From: Planktotalea frisia
GTDB taxonomy: Bacteria > Pseudomonadota > Alphaproteobacteria > Rhodobacterales > Rhodobacteraceae
DNA length: 64,000 nt
Direction: 5' to 3'
Assembly: GCF_001890925.1 (NCBI RefSeq)
Contig: NZ_MLCB01000143.1
Location: 32,941-96,940, forward strand
The notes under the pieces were generated by a model. The model was not told the origin of the DNA. It was given only the letters and a program-made list of their open reading frames with translations, and searched no databases. Positions 46,594 to 55,462 of the stretch are shown here, piece by piece. A program made the translations under genes and the position numbers. How positions within the stretch are numbered: position 1 is the first letter of the stretch; every line of letters starts with the position of its first letter.

Positions 46594-47573
46594 GCGCCGT
46601 TGAGAAAACGGCCATTGTCGCATGTATGCGCAACGAAGGGCTCTTTATTGTCGAATGGGTCGCCTATCACCGTGTCATCGGGTTCGACCAAATTGTGATC
46701 TGCTCAAATGATTGCACCGATGGTTCTGACGTGCTGTTGGATGCCCTCGAATCCGCAGGTGCCCTCACTCATTTACGTCACACCGTACCGCCACAAAGCA
46801 CTCCACAGGACAGCGGAATACGCAAAGCTTTCGCACATCTCGCTCACACCAACATTGAGTGGATCGCGCACATAGACGCTGACGAGTTCATCAATATCGC
46901 GATTGGCGCAGGCTCTGTTTCGGATTTACTTAAAAGCGCGGGACAAGGGGACGTGATCGCGCTTCCTTGGTGGGCATTTGGCGATAGCAATCATACTGCT
47001 TGGCCTGGTGATATTCTGGACCAGTTCACTCTGGCCGAAAGCCAACCCACTGAAAAACGTGTAAAATTCAAATCCATGTTTCGCTTTCGTAAGTTCACCC
47101 ACGCAAATGATCACATGCCAATCGGGCCTAAAGTGCCCTCTCCTGATGTGCGCTCTGCCCTTGGCGCGCGCCTCAGCGACGAAGGTCTCTATGATAAAAA
47201 GCGTGCGAAGTACCGCCCATTGGAACGCGCGCTGCAGCCGAACACTGCATGCATAAATCACTATGCCGTCCCTTCACGCGACGTGTTCTTGATGAAGAAT
47301 GATCGCGGTGATGGGCAGGGTAAAACTACCGATAAATACCATCTCGGCTCTCGCTGGCATGAAATCGCCAACCAAAACGAGCGCCAAAACACGACAATTC
47401 ATCGCCACCTCATAGCGGTGCAAGCAGAAATCAAACGCCTGCGCGCTATTCCTCAAATCGCAACCGCCGAACGCGCCTGCCAAGACTGGTTTACAGCACG
47501 CCGCGAGGCTATCCTAACCCCCGATCAAATCCGACATTGGTCAAAACCACATGCAAGGACTGCGCAAACATGA
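46590..47573 (+). CDS. glycosyltransferase family 2 protein
   Basis: A 327-residue protein with a GT2-like (Glyco_tranf_2_4) fold. It opens TAIVACMRNEGLFIVEWVAYHRVIGFDQIVI, then ICSNDCTDGS for nucleotide-sugar binding and HIDADEF as the DxD metal motif. Acceptor unknown, probably a surface polysaccharide. The start at 46590 overlaps the zinc-ribbon stop; the stop overlaps the MAPEG start. Its place inside the sucB-lpdA interval has no metabolic logic that I can see. Confidence 0.8.
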   Translation: MSAVEKTAIVACMRNEGLFIVEWVAYHRVIGFDQIVICSNDCTDGSDVLLDALESAGALTHLRHTVPPQSTPQDSGIRKAFAHLAHTNIEWIAHIDADEFINIAIGAGSVSDLLKSAGQGDVIALPWWAFGDSNHTAWPGDILDQFTLAESQPTEKRVKFKSMFRFRKFTHANDHMPIGPKVPSPDVRSALGARLSDEGLYDKKRAKYRPLERALQPNTACINHYAVPSRDVFLMKNDRGDGQGKTTDKYHLGSRWHEIANQNERQNTTIHRHLIAVQAEIKRLRAIPQIATAERACQDWFTARREAILTPDQIRHWSKPHARTAQT

Positions 47574-47959
47574 CACCCGAACTCATGGCCCTCACGCTCG
47601 CCGCGCTCCTGCAAGTTTTGCAGTTTTGCGCCTATTCCCTCGCCTCCATCATGCAAGTGGGCGTTAACAAGGCCGCTGGCCCGCGCGACAAAGCGATCGT
47701 GCTCACGGGCACTGCTGGCCGCCTACAACGCGCAATGAACAACCACTTCGAGGGTCTCATTCTCTTCACCATTGCCGTTGTTGTGATCACCTACACAGAT
47801 CAATCTGATAGCAAAACGATGCTCTTCGCCTTTACCTATCTCGGTGCGCGAATTTTATATGTGCCTGCCTATGTGTTCGGCCTCGCGCCATGGCGTTCGC
47901 TCATATGGTTCATCGGACTGGCCGCAACTGTTGCCATGTTACTGTCCGCTCTGTTTTGA
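47570..47959 (+). CDS. MAPEG-family membrane protein
   Basis: A 129-residue protein with four hydrophobic segments and the family-type loop GRLQRAMNNHFEGLILFTIAVVV (ExxxN/H pattern), followed by YLGARILYVPAYVFGL. Bacterial MAPEG proteins are glutathione-dependent or of unknown activity. The start at 47570 overlaps the glycosyltransferase stop. A structured repeat follows. Confidence 0.85.
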   Translation: MTPELMALTLAALLQVLQFCAYSLASIMQVGVNKAAGPRDKAIVLTGTAGRLQRAMNNHFEGLILFTIAVVVITYTDQSDSKTMLFAFTYLGARILYVPAYVFGLAPWRSLIWFIGLAATVAMLLSALF

Positions 47960-47960
47960 C

Positions 47961-48028
47961 CCTTCATCTTTCTAAATAAACTTTGGGGGAGGCTCGGCTT
48001 GCCGAGACGGGGGCAAAGCCCCCACCCC
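47961..48028 (+). repeat. structured intergenic repeat, copy B
   Basis: TTCATCTTTCTAAATAAACTTTGGGGGA box, then hairpin 1 CTCGGC / GCCGAG (loop TT) and hairpin 2 GGGGGC / GCCCCC (loop AAA). It lies between the MAPEG stop and lpdA. Confidence 0.8.
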
Positions 48029-48050
48029 AACAAATCAAAAAGGATACATC

Positions 48051-49439
48051 ATGTCTGACTATGACGTTATCATCATCGGGTCTGGTCCCGGCGGCTATGT
48101 CTGCGCAATCCGTTGCGCACAACTCGGCTTAAAAACAGCCTGTGTTGAAGGGCGCGACACGCTCGGCGGCACCTGCTTGAACGTAGGTTGTATCCCCTCC
48201 AAGGCGCTCTTGCACGCCTCGCACCAACTTCATGAAGCTGAACATAACTTCGCTAAAATGGGGCTCAAAGGCAAAACGCCATCTGTCGATTGGACACAAA
48301 TGCTCGCCTACAAAGACGAGGTGATCGAGGGCAATACAAAAGGCATCGAGTTTCTGTTCAAAAAGAACAAAATCGACTGGCTCAAAGGCTGGGGAAGCAT
48401 TCCCGAAGCGGGCAAAGTCAAAGTGGGTGATGAGACTCATAGTGCGAAGAACATCATCATCGCTTCTGGTTCCGAACCCTCGTCCTTGCCCGGTATCGAG
48501 ATTGACGAAAAGATGGTCGTTACCTCGACGGGTGCGCTTGAGCTTGGCAAAATCCCCAAGAAAATGGTCGTGATCGGCGCGGGCGTCATTGGTCTTGAGC
48601 TTGGCTCTGTCTACGCACGTCTTGGCGCTGATGTGAGTGTTGTTGAATTCCTCGATACGATCACGCCGGGCATGGACGCTGAAGTGCAAAAAAGCTTCAA
48701 GCGTATCCTTGAAAAACAAGGTTTGAAGTTCGTGCTCGGGGCCGCGGTTCAAGGTGTCAGCACCGACAAAACCAAAGCAAAAGTCACCTATAAACTGCGA
48801 AAAGATGACAGCGAACATGTGATCGATGCGGACGCCGTTCTGGTCGCAACAGGACGTCGTCCCTTCACCGATGGTCTGGGACTTGAAGCGCTTGGCGTTG
48901 AAATGTCAAAGCGCGGACAGATCAAGACAGGCAGCGATTGGCAAACCAACGTCAAAGGCATTTACGCGATTGGCGATGCGATTGACGGCCCGATGCTCGC
49001 ACACAAAGCCGAGGATGAAGGCATGGCCGCCGCCGAGCAAGTGGCAGGCAAGCATGGGCATGTGAACTACGGCGTTATTCCCGGTGTGATCTACACGCAC
49101 CCCGAAGTCGCCAATGTGGGCAAAACAGAACAAGAGCTGAAAGAGGCCGGCACAGACTACAAAGTCGGCAAGTTCTCTTTCATGGGCAATGGTCGCGCGA
49201 AAGCAAATTTTGCGGCAGACGGGTTTGTCAAAATTCTAGCTGACAAAAAGACGGATCGTATTTTGGGCGCGCATATCATTGGCCCAAGTGCAGGTGATCT
49301 GATCCATGAAGTCTGTGTTGCGATGGAGTTCGGAGCCTCTGCCGAGGACCTCGCGATGACTTGTCACGCACACCCAACTTATTCAGAAGCCGTGCGCGAA
49401 GCAGCACTGGCCTGTGGGGATGGCGCAATACACGCGTAA
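48051..49439 (+). CDS. lpdA: dihydrolipoyl dehydrogenase (E3)
   Basis: FAD enzyme reoxidising the lipoyl groups of SucB. The 462-residue protein has the FAD fold [22 protein letters not shown], redox-active C42/C47 in [15 protein letters not shown], the NAD fold [20 protein letters not shown], and the catalytic His-Glu in [20 protein letters not shown] precedes the start. Position supports a role in the 2-oxoglutarate complex. Confidence 0.97.
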   Translation: MSDYDVIIIGSGPGGYVCAIRCAQLGLKTACVEGRDTLGGTCLNVGCIPSKALLHASHQLHEAEHNFAKMGLKGKTPSVDWTQMLAYKDEVIEGNTKGIEFLFKKNKIDWLKGWGSIPEAGKVKVGDETHSAKNIIIASGSEPSSLPGIEIDEKMVVTSTGALELGKIPKKMVVIGAGVIGLELGSVYARLGADVSVVEFLDTITPGMDAEVQKSFKRILEKQGLKFVLGAAVQGVSTDKTKAKVTYKLRKDDSEHVIDADAVLVATGRRPFTDGLGLEALGVEMSKRGQIKTGSDWQTNVKGIYAIGDAIDGPMLAHKAEDEGMAAAEQVAGKHGHVNYGVIPGVIYTHPEVANVGKTEQELKEAGTDYKVGKFSFMGNGRAKANFAADGFVKILADKKTDRILGAHIIGPSAGDLIHEVCVAMEFGASAEDLAMTCHAHPTYSEAVREAALACGDGAIHA

Positions 49440-49447
49440 GGGGGCCA

Positions 49448-49467
49448 CGATTTTTCTAGAAAAATCG
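49448..49467. repeat. 20-bp palindrome between lpdA and plsC
   Basis: CGATTTTTCTAGAAAAATCG, identical to 28459-28478, lying 8 bp past the lpdA stop and 4 bp from the convergent plsC stop. In both copies the flanking bases toward the minus-strand gene read (C/T)GCGCT(T)AAAC, which includes the stop codon. Confidence 0.8.
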
Positions 49468-49471
49468 CGCG

Positions 49472-50209
49472 CTAAACGTCGAAACCCGCTTCACGCATCA
49501 AAGCGTTGGAGCGGGTCTCGACCCGCTCTTCTAGTACACGCATAAACTCGCCGCGTTCCAAGCCCGCTTCAATCGGTTCCAGAAATTCCACAACAGCAAC
49601 GCCGGGCTTGCGATAAATACCTGTCTTGGGCCAGAACACACCCACGTTGGTTGCGACCGGATAACAGGTCTGCTCCATTTGCTCATAGAGCACACCGGTC
49701 CCAACCTTATACGGCAACTTCGCACCTGGTGCGACGCGCGTGCCTTGGCTGTAGATAATCAATTGTCCCGCTTCAACGAGACCCGCTTTCACATCAGCAA
49801 CCATCTTTTCAATCGCCGCCCCGCGCTTGCCACGATCCACGGCGATGCAGTTCAAAAGCTTGGCGTACTGACCAATAACCGGCGTCCACAAAATCTGCTT
49901 TTTCATGATAAACTTGCCAGCAGGAATAGCCGTGAAGATCATCATAATATCAAGGAAACTCTGGTGCTTGGCCGCAACGAGCCCCGGCTCTGTCGGAGGG
50001 GTGCCGCGTACTTCAACCTTCAAGCCAACCATCCAACTGGCGGTCCAAAACACCCAACGGCTATAGCTTTTGCAGCACGCGCGTGCACCGCGCTTGGAAA
50101 ACAACGCCCATGGGGCGAACAAAAGCCCGATAATTGGCATCATGAAATAGATTTGCCCAACGAACAAAAGGGAGCGCAGCCACTGCACAGGATTTTTCTT
50201 TTCACTCAT
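49472..50209 (-). CDS. plsC: 1-acyl-sn-glycerol-3-phosphate acyltransferase
   Basis: A 245-residue membrane LPLAT that makes phosphatidic acid. Block I is AKHQSFLD (HxxxxD). Block III reads YSQGTRVAPG, with Gln in place of the usual Glu of EGTR. An N-terminal membrane segment precedes the catalytic domain. The start overlaps the ftsX stop (ATGA), so it is co-transcribed with ftsEX. Confidence 0.88.
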   Translation of the reverse strand: MSEKKNPVQWLRSLLFVGQIYFMMPIIGLLFAPWALFSKRGARACCKSYSRWVFWTASWMVGLKVEVRGTPPTEPGLVAAKHQSFLDIMMIFTAIPAGKFIMKKQILWTPVIGQYAKLLNCIAVDRGKRGAAIEKMVADVKAGLVEAGQLIIYSQGTRVAPGAKLPYKVGTGVLYEQMEQTCYPVATNVGVFWPKTGIYRKPGVAVVEFLEPIEAGLERGEFMRVLEERVETRSNALMREAGFDV

Positions 50210-51108
50210 GTGAGGCTCCGTAACGTGTTATGTGCCGCAAGACGGGTCGCAAGGAAGGCGACGACCGCTGCGAGAATGGGTATCAAAATCAGCAAAAGCC
50301 AATGCGCCCCTTGAAGGCCAAGTCCAGTAAGGAACCCGCCTTCTTCAGACGCGCTTGGCAGCAACAGCAAGGCCAGAGCCCCAAACACTGTTCCAGCCGC
50401 CGCCCCAGCCAATGCGCGAAGGGTGAAACGGCGCATAAAGGCCTGCGCGATATAGCTGTCGCGCGCACCGACCAGACGCATCACCGCGATGACCTGTGCA
50501 TTTGCCGCAAGTGCTGCGTTGGCCGCCAAAGTGATCATCGCGCCAGTCGCGAAGGCAATCAAAATAATCGAAACCCAACCAAGCAACCGCAAAGAGCTGG
50601 CAGCCGACACAAGCGGGCCGCGCCAACGCGCATGATTGTCGAGCACCGCGCCCGGCACCTCACCTGCGAGACGTAGACGTAGCCCGTCTCCATCAAAGCC
50701 CGAGGCCGTTTCGATCACTTCAATCATCTGTGGCAAAGGCAACGCATCAAGCGGAAGCTCTGGCCCGAACCAAGGCGCCAGCAATTCTCGTTGTTCCTCC
50801 AAGGTAAGAGCGCGCGCAGACTCGACACCTTCGGTCGTGCGAAGCACATTCAAAGCCGCTTCTGTCTGCGCCGCCATTTGCTCCACGGGGGCCGAAATAC
50901 GCACAGTTGCACTGCGTGCCAGTTCATCACTCCAACGATCTGCAAGCCGTCCTGCCGCAAGAGACAGCGCCAAAGCAAAGACCACCAAAAACGCCATAGC
51001 AGCCGCGCTGAACACTGTCAGGCGCACGGTAAAGCCAGTGGGTGGCACCGCTTTTTCTGCCTGCGCATCGCCAATTGCGAAATCTATAACAGAGCGAAGC
51101 GCGCTCAT
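50206..51108 (-). CDS. ftsX: cell-division ABC transporter permease FtsX
   Basis: A 300-residue membrane protein with the FtsX layout: an N-terminal span (FTVRLTVFSAAAMAFLVVFALALSL), a periplasmic loop of about 110 residues, then three C-terminal spans including ANAQVIAVMRLVGARDSYIAQAFMRRF. FtsEX controls peptidoglycan hydrolases at the septum. The start overlaps the ftsE stop by 4 bases. Confidence 0.88.
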   Translation of the reverse strand: MSALRSVIDFAIGDAQAEKAVPPTGFTVRLTVFSAAAMAFLVVFALALSLAAGRLADRWSDELARSATVRISAPVEQMAAQTEAALNVLRTTEGVESARALTLEEQRELLAPWFGPELPLDALPLPQMIEVIETASGFDGDGLRLRLAGEVPGAVLDNHARWRGPLVSAASSLRLLGWVSIILIAFATGAMITLAANAALAANAQVIAVMRLVGARDSYIAQAFMRRFTLRALAGAAAGTVFGALALLLLPSASEEGGFLTGLGLQGAHWLLLILIPILAAVVAFLATRLAAHNTLRSLT

Positions 51109-51782
51109 AGGTCTGCCCCAGCAAGCTGCAAGCGGCGTTCGGAAATACGCAACACGCGTGCTTGCACATGGTTTTTTGCAGCGCGGATCAAACCCAGATC
51201 ATGGGTCGCGATCATGATTGTTTTGCCCATACGATTAAGCTCGATCAACAACGTCAAAAGGCGTTGCGACATCTCCCAATCCACGTTTCCTGTCGGTTCA
51301 TCTGCCAAAATGACATCCGGCGACATGATCAAAGCGCGCGCAAGGGCTGCTCGTTGTCGCTCTCCGCCCGACAATTCTGGCGGCAACGCATCTGCACGCG
51401 ATGTCAGGCCAACCCAGCCCATCAATTCTTTCAGGTTTGCATAGTCATCAAGTGCTTCGTGGCCACTGACAGTCAAAGGCAATGCAAGGTTTTCTTGCAA
51501 ACTCAAGTGGTCAAGAAATTGGCAATCTTGGTGCACAACGCCAACGCGGCGCCGTGCAAGCGCGATATCATCGCGGCTCATCTGGCGCACATCGTCATCA
51601 AAGATACGCACCACACCCGATGAAGGCACCAAAGCGCCGTAGCACAGTTTCAGAAACGTCGTTTTGCCAGAGCCGGACGGCCCCGTTAGAAAATGAAACG
51701 ACCCGGGCGCGAGGCGCAATGAGACCTCATTGAAAAGCTCTCCGCCGCTATAGCTGTGGGCCACTCTTTCGAACTCGATCAA
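51105..51782 (-). CDS. ftsE: cell-division ATP-binding protein FtsE
   Basis: A 225-residue ABC ATPase. Walker A GPSGSGKTT, signature LSGGERQRAALARALI and Walker B VILADEPTGNVD are all intact. The opening MIEFERVAHSYSGGELFNEVSL is typical. First gene of ftsE-ftsX-plsC. It is divergent from the zinc-ribbon gene with a 229-bp gap in which I see no defined element. Confidence 0.93.
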   Translation of the reverse strand: MIEFERVAHSYSGGELFNEVSLRLAPGSFHFLTGPSGSGKTTFLKLCYGALVPSSGVVRIFDDDVRQMSRDDIALARRRVGVVHQDCQFLDHLSLQENLALPLTVSGHEALDDYANLKELMGWVGLTSRADALPPELSGGERQRAALARALIMSPDVILADEPTGNVDWEMSQRLLTLLIELNRMGKTIMIATHDLGLIRAAKNHVQARVLRISERRLQLAGADL

Positions 51783-52011
51783 CTTTCGACCTTTCTAACG
51801 TGCCGCTTTCGCACTCATATCCGAACGTGAAATAATTAACCTGTTGTGCCTGAGCTTGCGATTGGTTTCAATCACCCGTCTTCACCCATGAATTATGAGC
51901 GCAGCACTGCTTGTTTGAATGGGATTTACGATATCTTAAGGAAAGCATAAGGTGCGCGCGACAAGAGCCTTTGACAGGCTGGTGAATGCGCCGAAAAGGC
52001 AAGGTAATATT

Positions 52012-52821
52012 ATGCGTTTGATTTGCCCAAATTGCGGGGCTCAGTACGAGGTCCCTACGGAAGTCATCCCGACAGAGGGGCGTGACGTGCAGTGTTCTGC
52101 TTGCTCGAACACATGGTTTCAAGCGCATCCTGATCATGACACAGCTTTGGCCGACGAAGTTGATCGCCCAAGCGTTGAGCCTGTCGCTCCACCGCCGGAG
52201 CCAGAACCGCAGCCAGAAATGCCAGCGCTGGAAAGACGTGCGCTTGATCCCAATGTCTCTGATGTTTTGCGCCAAGAAGCCGAGTTTGAAGCGAACGCGC
52301 GTGCTGCTGAGCATGGTGGCGCGTTGGAAAGTCAGCCAGAGCTTGGCCTAGAGGGCCAACGCGAGGATGAGGGAGAGCGACGTGCGCGCGAAGCACGCGA
52401 GCGTATGGCGCGCATGCGGGGAGAGCCTGTTCCCGCCGAAGTCGCCGTCGCCGCCGTGACCGCCACCGCTGGTTCGCGCCGTGATTTGCTGCCTGATATC
52501 GAAGAAATCAACTCGACGCTGCGCTCATCCGGTGAGCGTCGTCGCCCCGCTGAAGCCACCGACGCAGATTTGCCCGGTACGACGCCTAAAGTGCGACGCA
52601 AGGGGCAAGGGTTTCGTCGTGGTTTCTTTGGCATGATGCTATTGGCTGTGCTTGCCATAGGAGCCTATGTTTTTGGCCCGAAAATCAGCGAAATGGTCCC
52701 CGCAGCAGAACCTATCGTCGCGCAATATAGCGCTGGCATTGAAAGTGCGCGTTCTTGGCTTGGTAGTTCTGTTGAGCGCGGATTGGGCTGGCTGGATCAG
52801 ATGGCCTCTGAAAACCTATAA
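52012..52821 (+). CDS. zinc-ribbon (MJ0042-type) membrane protein
   Basis: A 269-residue protein with an N-terminal zinc ribbon (CPNC at residues 5-8 and CSAC near 30), a long acidic and Arg-rich middle likely to be disordered or helical, and a membrane span at GFFGMMLLAVLAIGAYVFGP near residue 210. This layout is common in Rhodobacteraceae; role unknown. The start at 52012 follows AAGG and coincides with the conserved MRLICPNCG opening. Confidence 0.85.
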   Translation: MRLICPNCGAQYEVPTEVIPTEGRDVQCSACSNTWFQAHPDHDTALADEVDRPSVEPVAPPPEPEPQPEMPALERRALDPNVSDVLRQEAEFEANARAAEHGGALESQPELGLEGQREDEGERRAREARERMARMRGEPVPAEVAVAAVTATAGSRRDLLPDIEEINSTLRSSGERRRPAEATDADLPGTTPKVRRKGQGFRRGFFGMMLLAVLAIGAYVFGPKISEMVPAAEPIVAQYSAGIESARSWLGSSVERGLGWLDQMASENL

Positions 52822-52830
52822 GCTTTCGGG

Positions 52831-55428
52831 TTAAAACCGATCCAAAAGGCGGCGCAGGTAATCGCGCTCTTGCTCTGGGCGTAGGCTTTCACCGCTGCGT
52901 TTGCGGATTTCATCGAGCAATTCACGCGCGCGGCGATAGACGTCTTCGCCTTGCAGCAACCCTTGATCCGTGCCGGCTTGACCATTGGCCCCGGGGCTGC
53001 GCCCCAGTGGGTCGCGTTGCTCGCCACCTTCGCGTCCATCAGCAGTGCCTTGCTGGCCTTCGCGACCTTCAGCCTCTGCCATAGCCTCACCTAAGTTTTG
53101 CATCCCTTCGCGCAGCGCATCCATGGCTTCCGCCTGACGATCAATCGCTTCTGGCAGATCATCACGCCCAAGCGCATCACCAGCACCGCGCATCGCCTCT
53201 TCTGCGCGCCTCAAAGCATCACGCGCGGCGTCGCCCGCCTCAGAGCCCGCACCGGGAAGCGATCCGCGCTGACGCTCTACTTCGCGACGCAACTCGTTTT
53301 GACGCTGCGCAAGACCTTCGCCCTGCCCTTCGGCCTGCTGGCCCTCTTGGCCCTGACCCGTTTGACCCTCTCCTTGGCCCTGGCCCTGGCCTTCGCCGCC
53401 TTGACCCTCATGAGATTCACCACGGCCTTGACCGCCATTGCGCCCTCCGTTGCCTTGGCTTTCGCCCGCTTGTGCATTTGGATTGTACTGTTCTTGCAAA
53501 TCACGAAACGCTTGATCAGAGAGGCCTTGCTGATCGCGCAGAGTCTCAGCGAGCCCTTCCATAGCTTGCTGACCTTCGGATTGTTGGCCTTCGCCCTGCT
53601 GACCTTCAGCGACTTGCATGTTCTCCATCATCTCTTGGAGCTCTTGCAGCGCTTGCTCGGCCTCGGCCATACGGCCTTGTTCCATCAACTCTTGGATACG
53701 GTCCATCATGTCTTGCAAATCGTTCTGCGTCATTTGCATCGCATCATCTTGCGCACCCGGTTGGCGCTGTTGCTGCTCACCATTGCGTGCCGCTTCGCGT
53801 TGCAACTGGTTGATGTAATTCTCATTGGCGCGGCGCAACTCGTCCATCAGCTCTGCGATTTCTTCGACACTCGCGCCGTTCTTCATCGCTTCCGAAAGAC
53901 GTTCTTGCGCGCGCCGCATCCGCTCAAGCGCATCTTCGACATCACCGTCCTCTATAAACAACGCAAGGTCCCATAGCGCTTGCGCCGCTTCATCACGTGA
54001 CTCAGGCGAAAAGGCATCATATGCAACTTGCGCTTCTATGCGACGCAAAATCACACGTAGTTTGAGATAGGCGGTTTCAGAGCGAAACACATCATCGGGA
54101 CGGTGAGAAATCGCGCGCAGCATTTGCGCTGTTCGCGCCCCGTTTGCTTTCGACCACATCAGCCATTGACGCTGCTCCACCAAAGCGCGCGCCATCGGGT
54201 CAAAGAAGCGCCGTCCAGGCAAAGTCATCTGGTAGGTATAAGGCTCAGAGCTTTGCCCTTTCGCGTCTTGCACCGCCATCGAGAGTTTTACAGGCAGATT
54301 TGCAAAAGGATGCTCTGAGAAGTCACCAAACAGCGTTTCGCTGAAATCGCTGCGATCTCCTGCAATCGGCAAGGGCAAATCAAGCGATATGCTCTCTCGT
54401 GGTTCCGGTTCTGCCTCAAAGCCGTAGCGTCGCGTGATTGCCGCTAGATCAAGCGTAATTTCAGCGCTTCCAGAGGTCACTTCGTAGTCGTCAGACGCGG
54501 CAAACGGCAGGCTCATTATTCCATCGGCACCTCGTTCTGGCGCACCTGTGACTTCGATTCGCGGAGCGCTATCAGGCGTTACAGAGACATCCCAGCTACG
54601 GCCATTCGGGCCAGCGATTTCCAAAGTACCGCTGGATTGCGCAAGGAAGTTCTGCTCTGGATCTGCTGCGCTACCAGTATTTTCCAGCCGCTGCGAAACC
54701 GTCTCTGCAACAGTCAAAGCGCCAATCTCTCCATAAAGGCGCAAAGAAATGCTACTGCCTTCTGGAACGACAAACTGGCCATCTTGGTCATTCAAATAAA
54801 GGCTCGGCTTGCCCGTATACGCTGGCGGTTCAACCCACCCTTCCCAAACAGGGCCGCTCGCCAGATCTGTCGTGCCTTGGGCAATGTCAGTAACTGTGCC
54901 GACCCGCCAAAGCGAGCCGAACAACAGCGCGACGCCCAAAAATAAGGCCGCAACATAGCGTAACGCAAAGGGATCCCTCGCCGCCAAACGCACTTTTGGC
55001 TGCACAGCCTTAGCATTGGCCGCGCGTTCCGCCATGCGCGCCTGATGCACACGCCAAACCGCGGCGGAGGCTTCGTCTTCCGGCCCAATCACCTGACTGT
55101 CGATCAATGCTTGGATGGGGCGGCCCTTCAGACTGCCGTCGAGCCGCGCAAGAGCGTCCATGCGGCTGGGTAGTCGAAATTTGATAAACCCACGCACGAG
55201 AAAGAAAAGCGCTGCGATGGTCGATAGAACACCTACGCTCCAAACCACTTCGATCGGGAAGCTTTCATGCCAGCCCAGCATCAAAGCCGCGAGCACCGCA
55301 ATCACGATACTCCAAAGCGGCCAAAGCGCGCGAGCTGCGCGCTCTGCCGTCATGCCAGCCCAAGTCAACAAAAGCGGCCCACGCAAGCGCGCGATCACTT
55401 TGGAATGCTGAGTTGGTTCAGTGCTCAT
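52831..55428 (-). CDS. TIGR02302-family (DUF4175) membrane protein with Gln/Gly/Glu repeats
   Basis: An 865-residue alphaproteobacterial protein. Two or three N-terminal membrane spans (WPLWSIVIAVLAALMLGW, VGVLSTIAALFFLVRGF, YVAALFLGVALLFGS) are followed by a periplasmic-type domain. The C-terminal third is helical and then a low-complexity stretch rich in Gln, Gly and Glu (roughly residues 550-780). GGGGAGC lies 6 bp before the start. Function unknown; a cell-envelope role is inferred from topology only. Confidence 0.85.
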   Translation of the reverse strand: MSTEPTQHSKVIARLRGPLLLTWAGMTAERAARALWPLWSIVIAVLAALMLGWHESFPIEVVWSVGVLSTIAALFFLVRGFIKFRLPSRMDALARLDGSLKGRPIQALIDSQVIGPEDEASAAVWRVHQARMAERAANAKAVQPKVRLAARDPFALRYVAALFLGVALLFGSLWRVGTVTDIAQGTTDLASGPVWEGWVEPPAYTGKPSLYLNDQDGQFVVPEGSSISLRLYGEIGALTVAETVSQRLENTGSAADPEQNFLAQSSGTLEIAGPNGRSWDVSVTPDSAPRIEVTGAPERGADGIMSLPFAASDDYEVTSGSAEITLDLAAITRRYGFEAEPEPRESISLDLPLPIAGDRSDFSETLFGDFSEHPFANLPVKLSMAVQDAKGQSSEPYTYQMTLPGRRFFDPMARALVEQRQWLMWSKANGARTAQMLRAISHRPDDVFRSETAYLKLRVILRRIEAQVAYDAFSPESRDEAAQALWDLALFIEDGDVEDALERMRRAQERLSEAMKNGASVEEIAELMDELRRANENYINQLQREAARNGEQQQRQPGAQDDAMQMTQNDLQDMMDRIQELMEQGRMAEAEQALQELQEMMENMQVAEGQQGEGQQSEGQQAMEGLAETLRDQQGLSDQAFRDLQEQYNPNAQAGESQGNGGRNGGQGRGESHEGQGGEGQGQGQGEGQTGQGQEGQQAEGQGEGLAQRQNELRREVERQRGSLPGAGSEAGDAARDALRRAEEAMRGAGDALGRDDLPEAIDRQAEAMDALREGMQNLGEAMAEAEGREGQQGTADGREGGEQRDPLGRSPGANGQAGTDQGLLQGEDVYRRARELLDEIRKRSGESLRPEQERDYLRRLLDRF

Positions 55429-55462
55429 TCAGTGCTCCCCGCTCTGTAACGCGGGGTGCGCT

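Noticed and set aside
53300..53800. Possible repeat array or CRISPR-like pattern
   Set aside because: The repetitive DNA is codon repetition for Gln/Gly/Glu in the TIGR02302 protein, with no regular repeat-spacer spacing.
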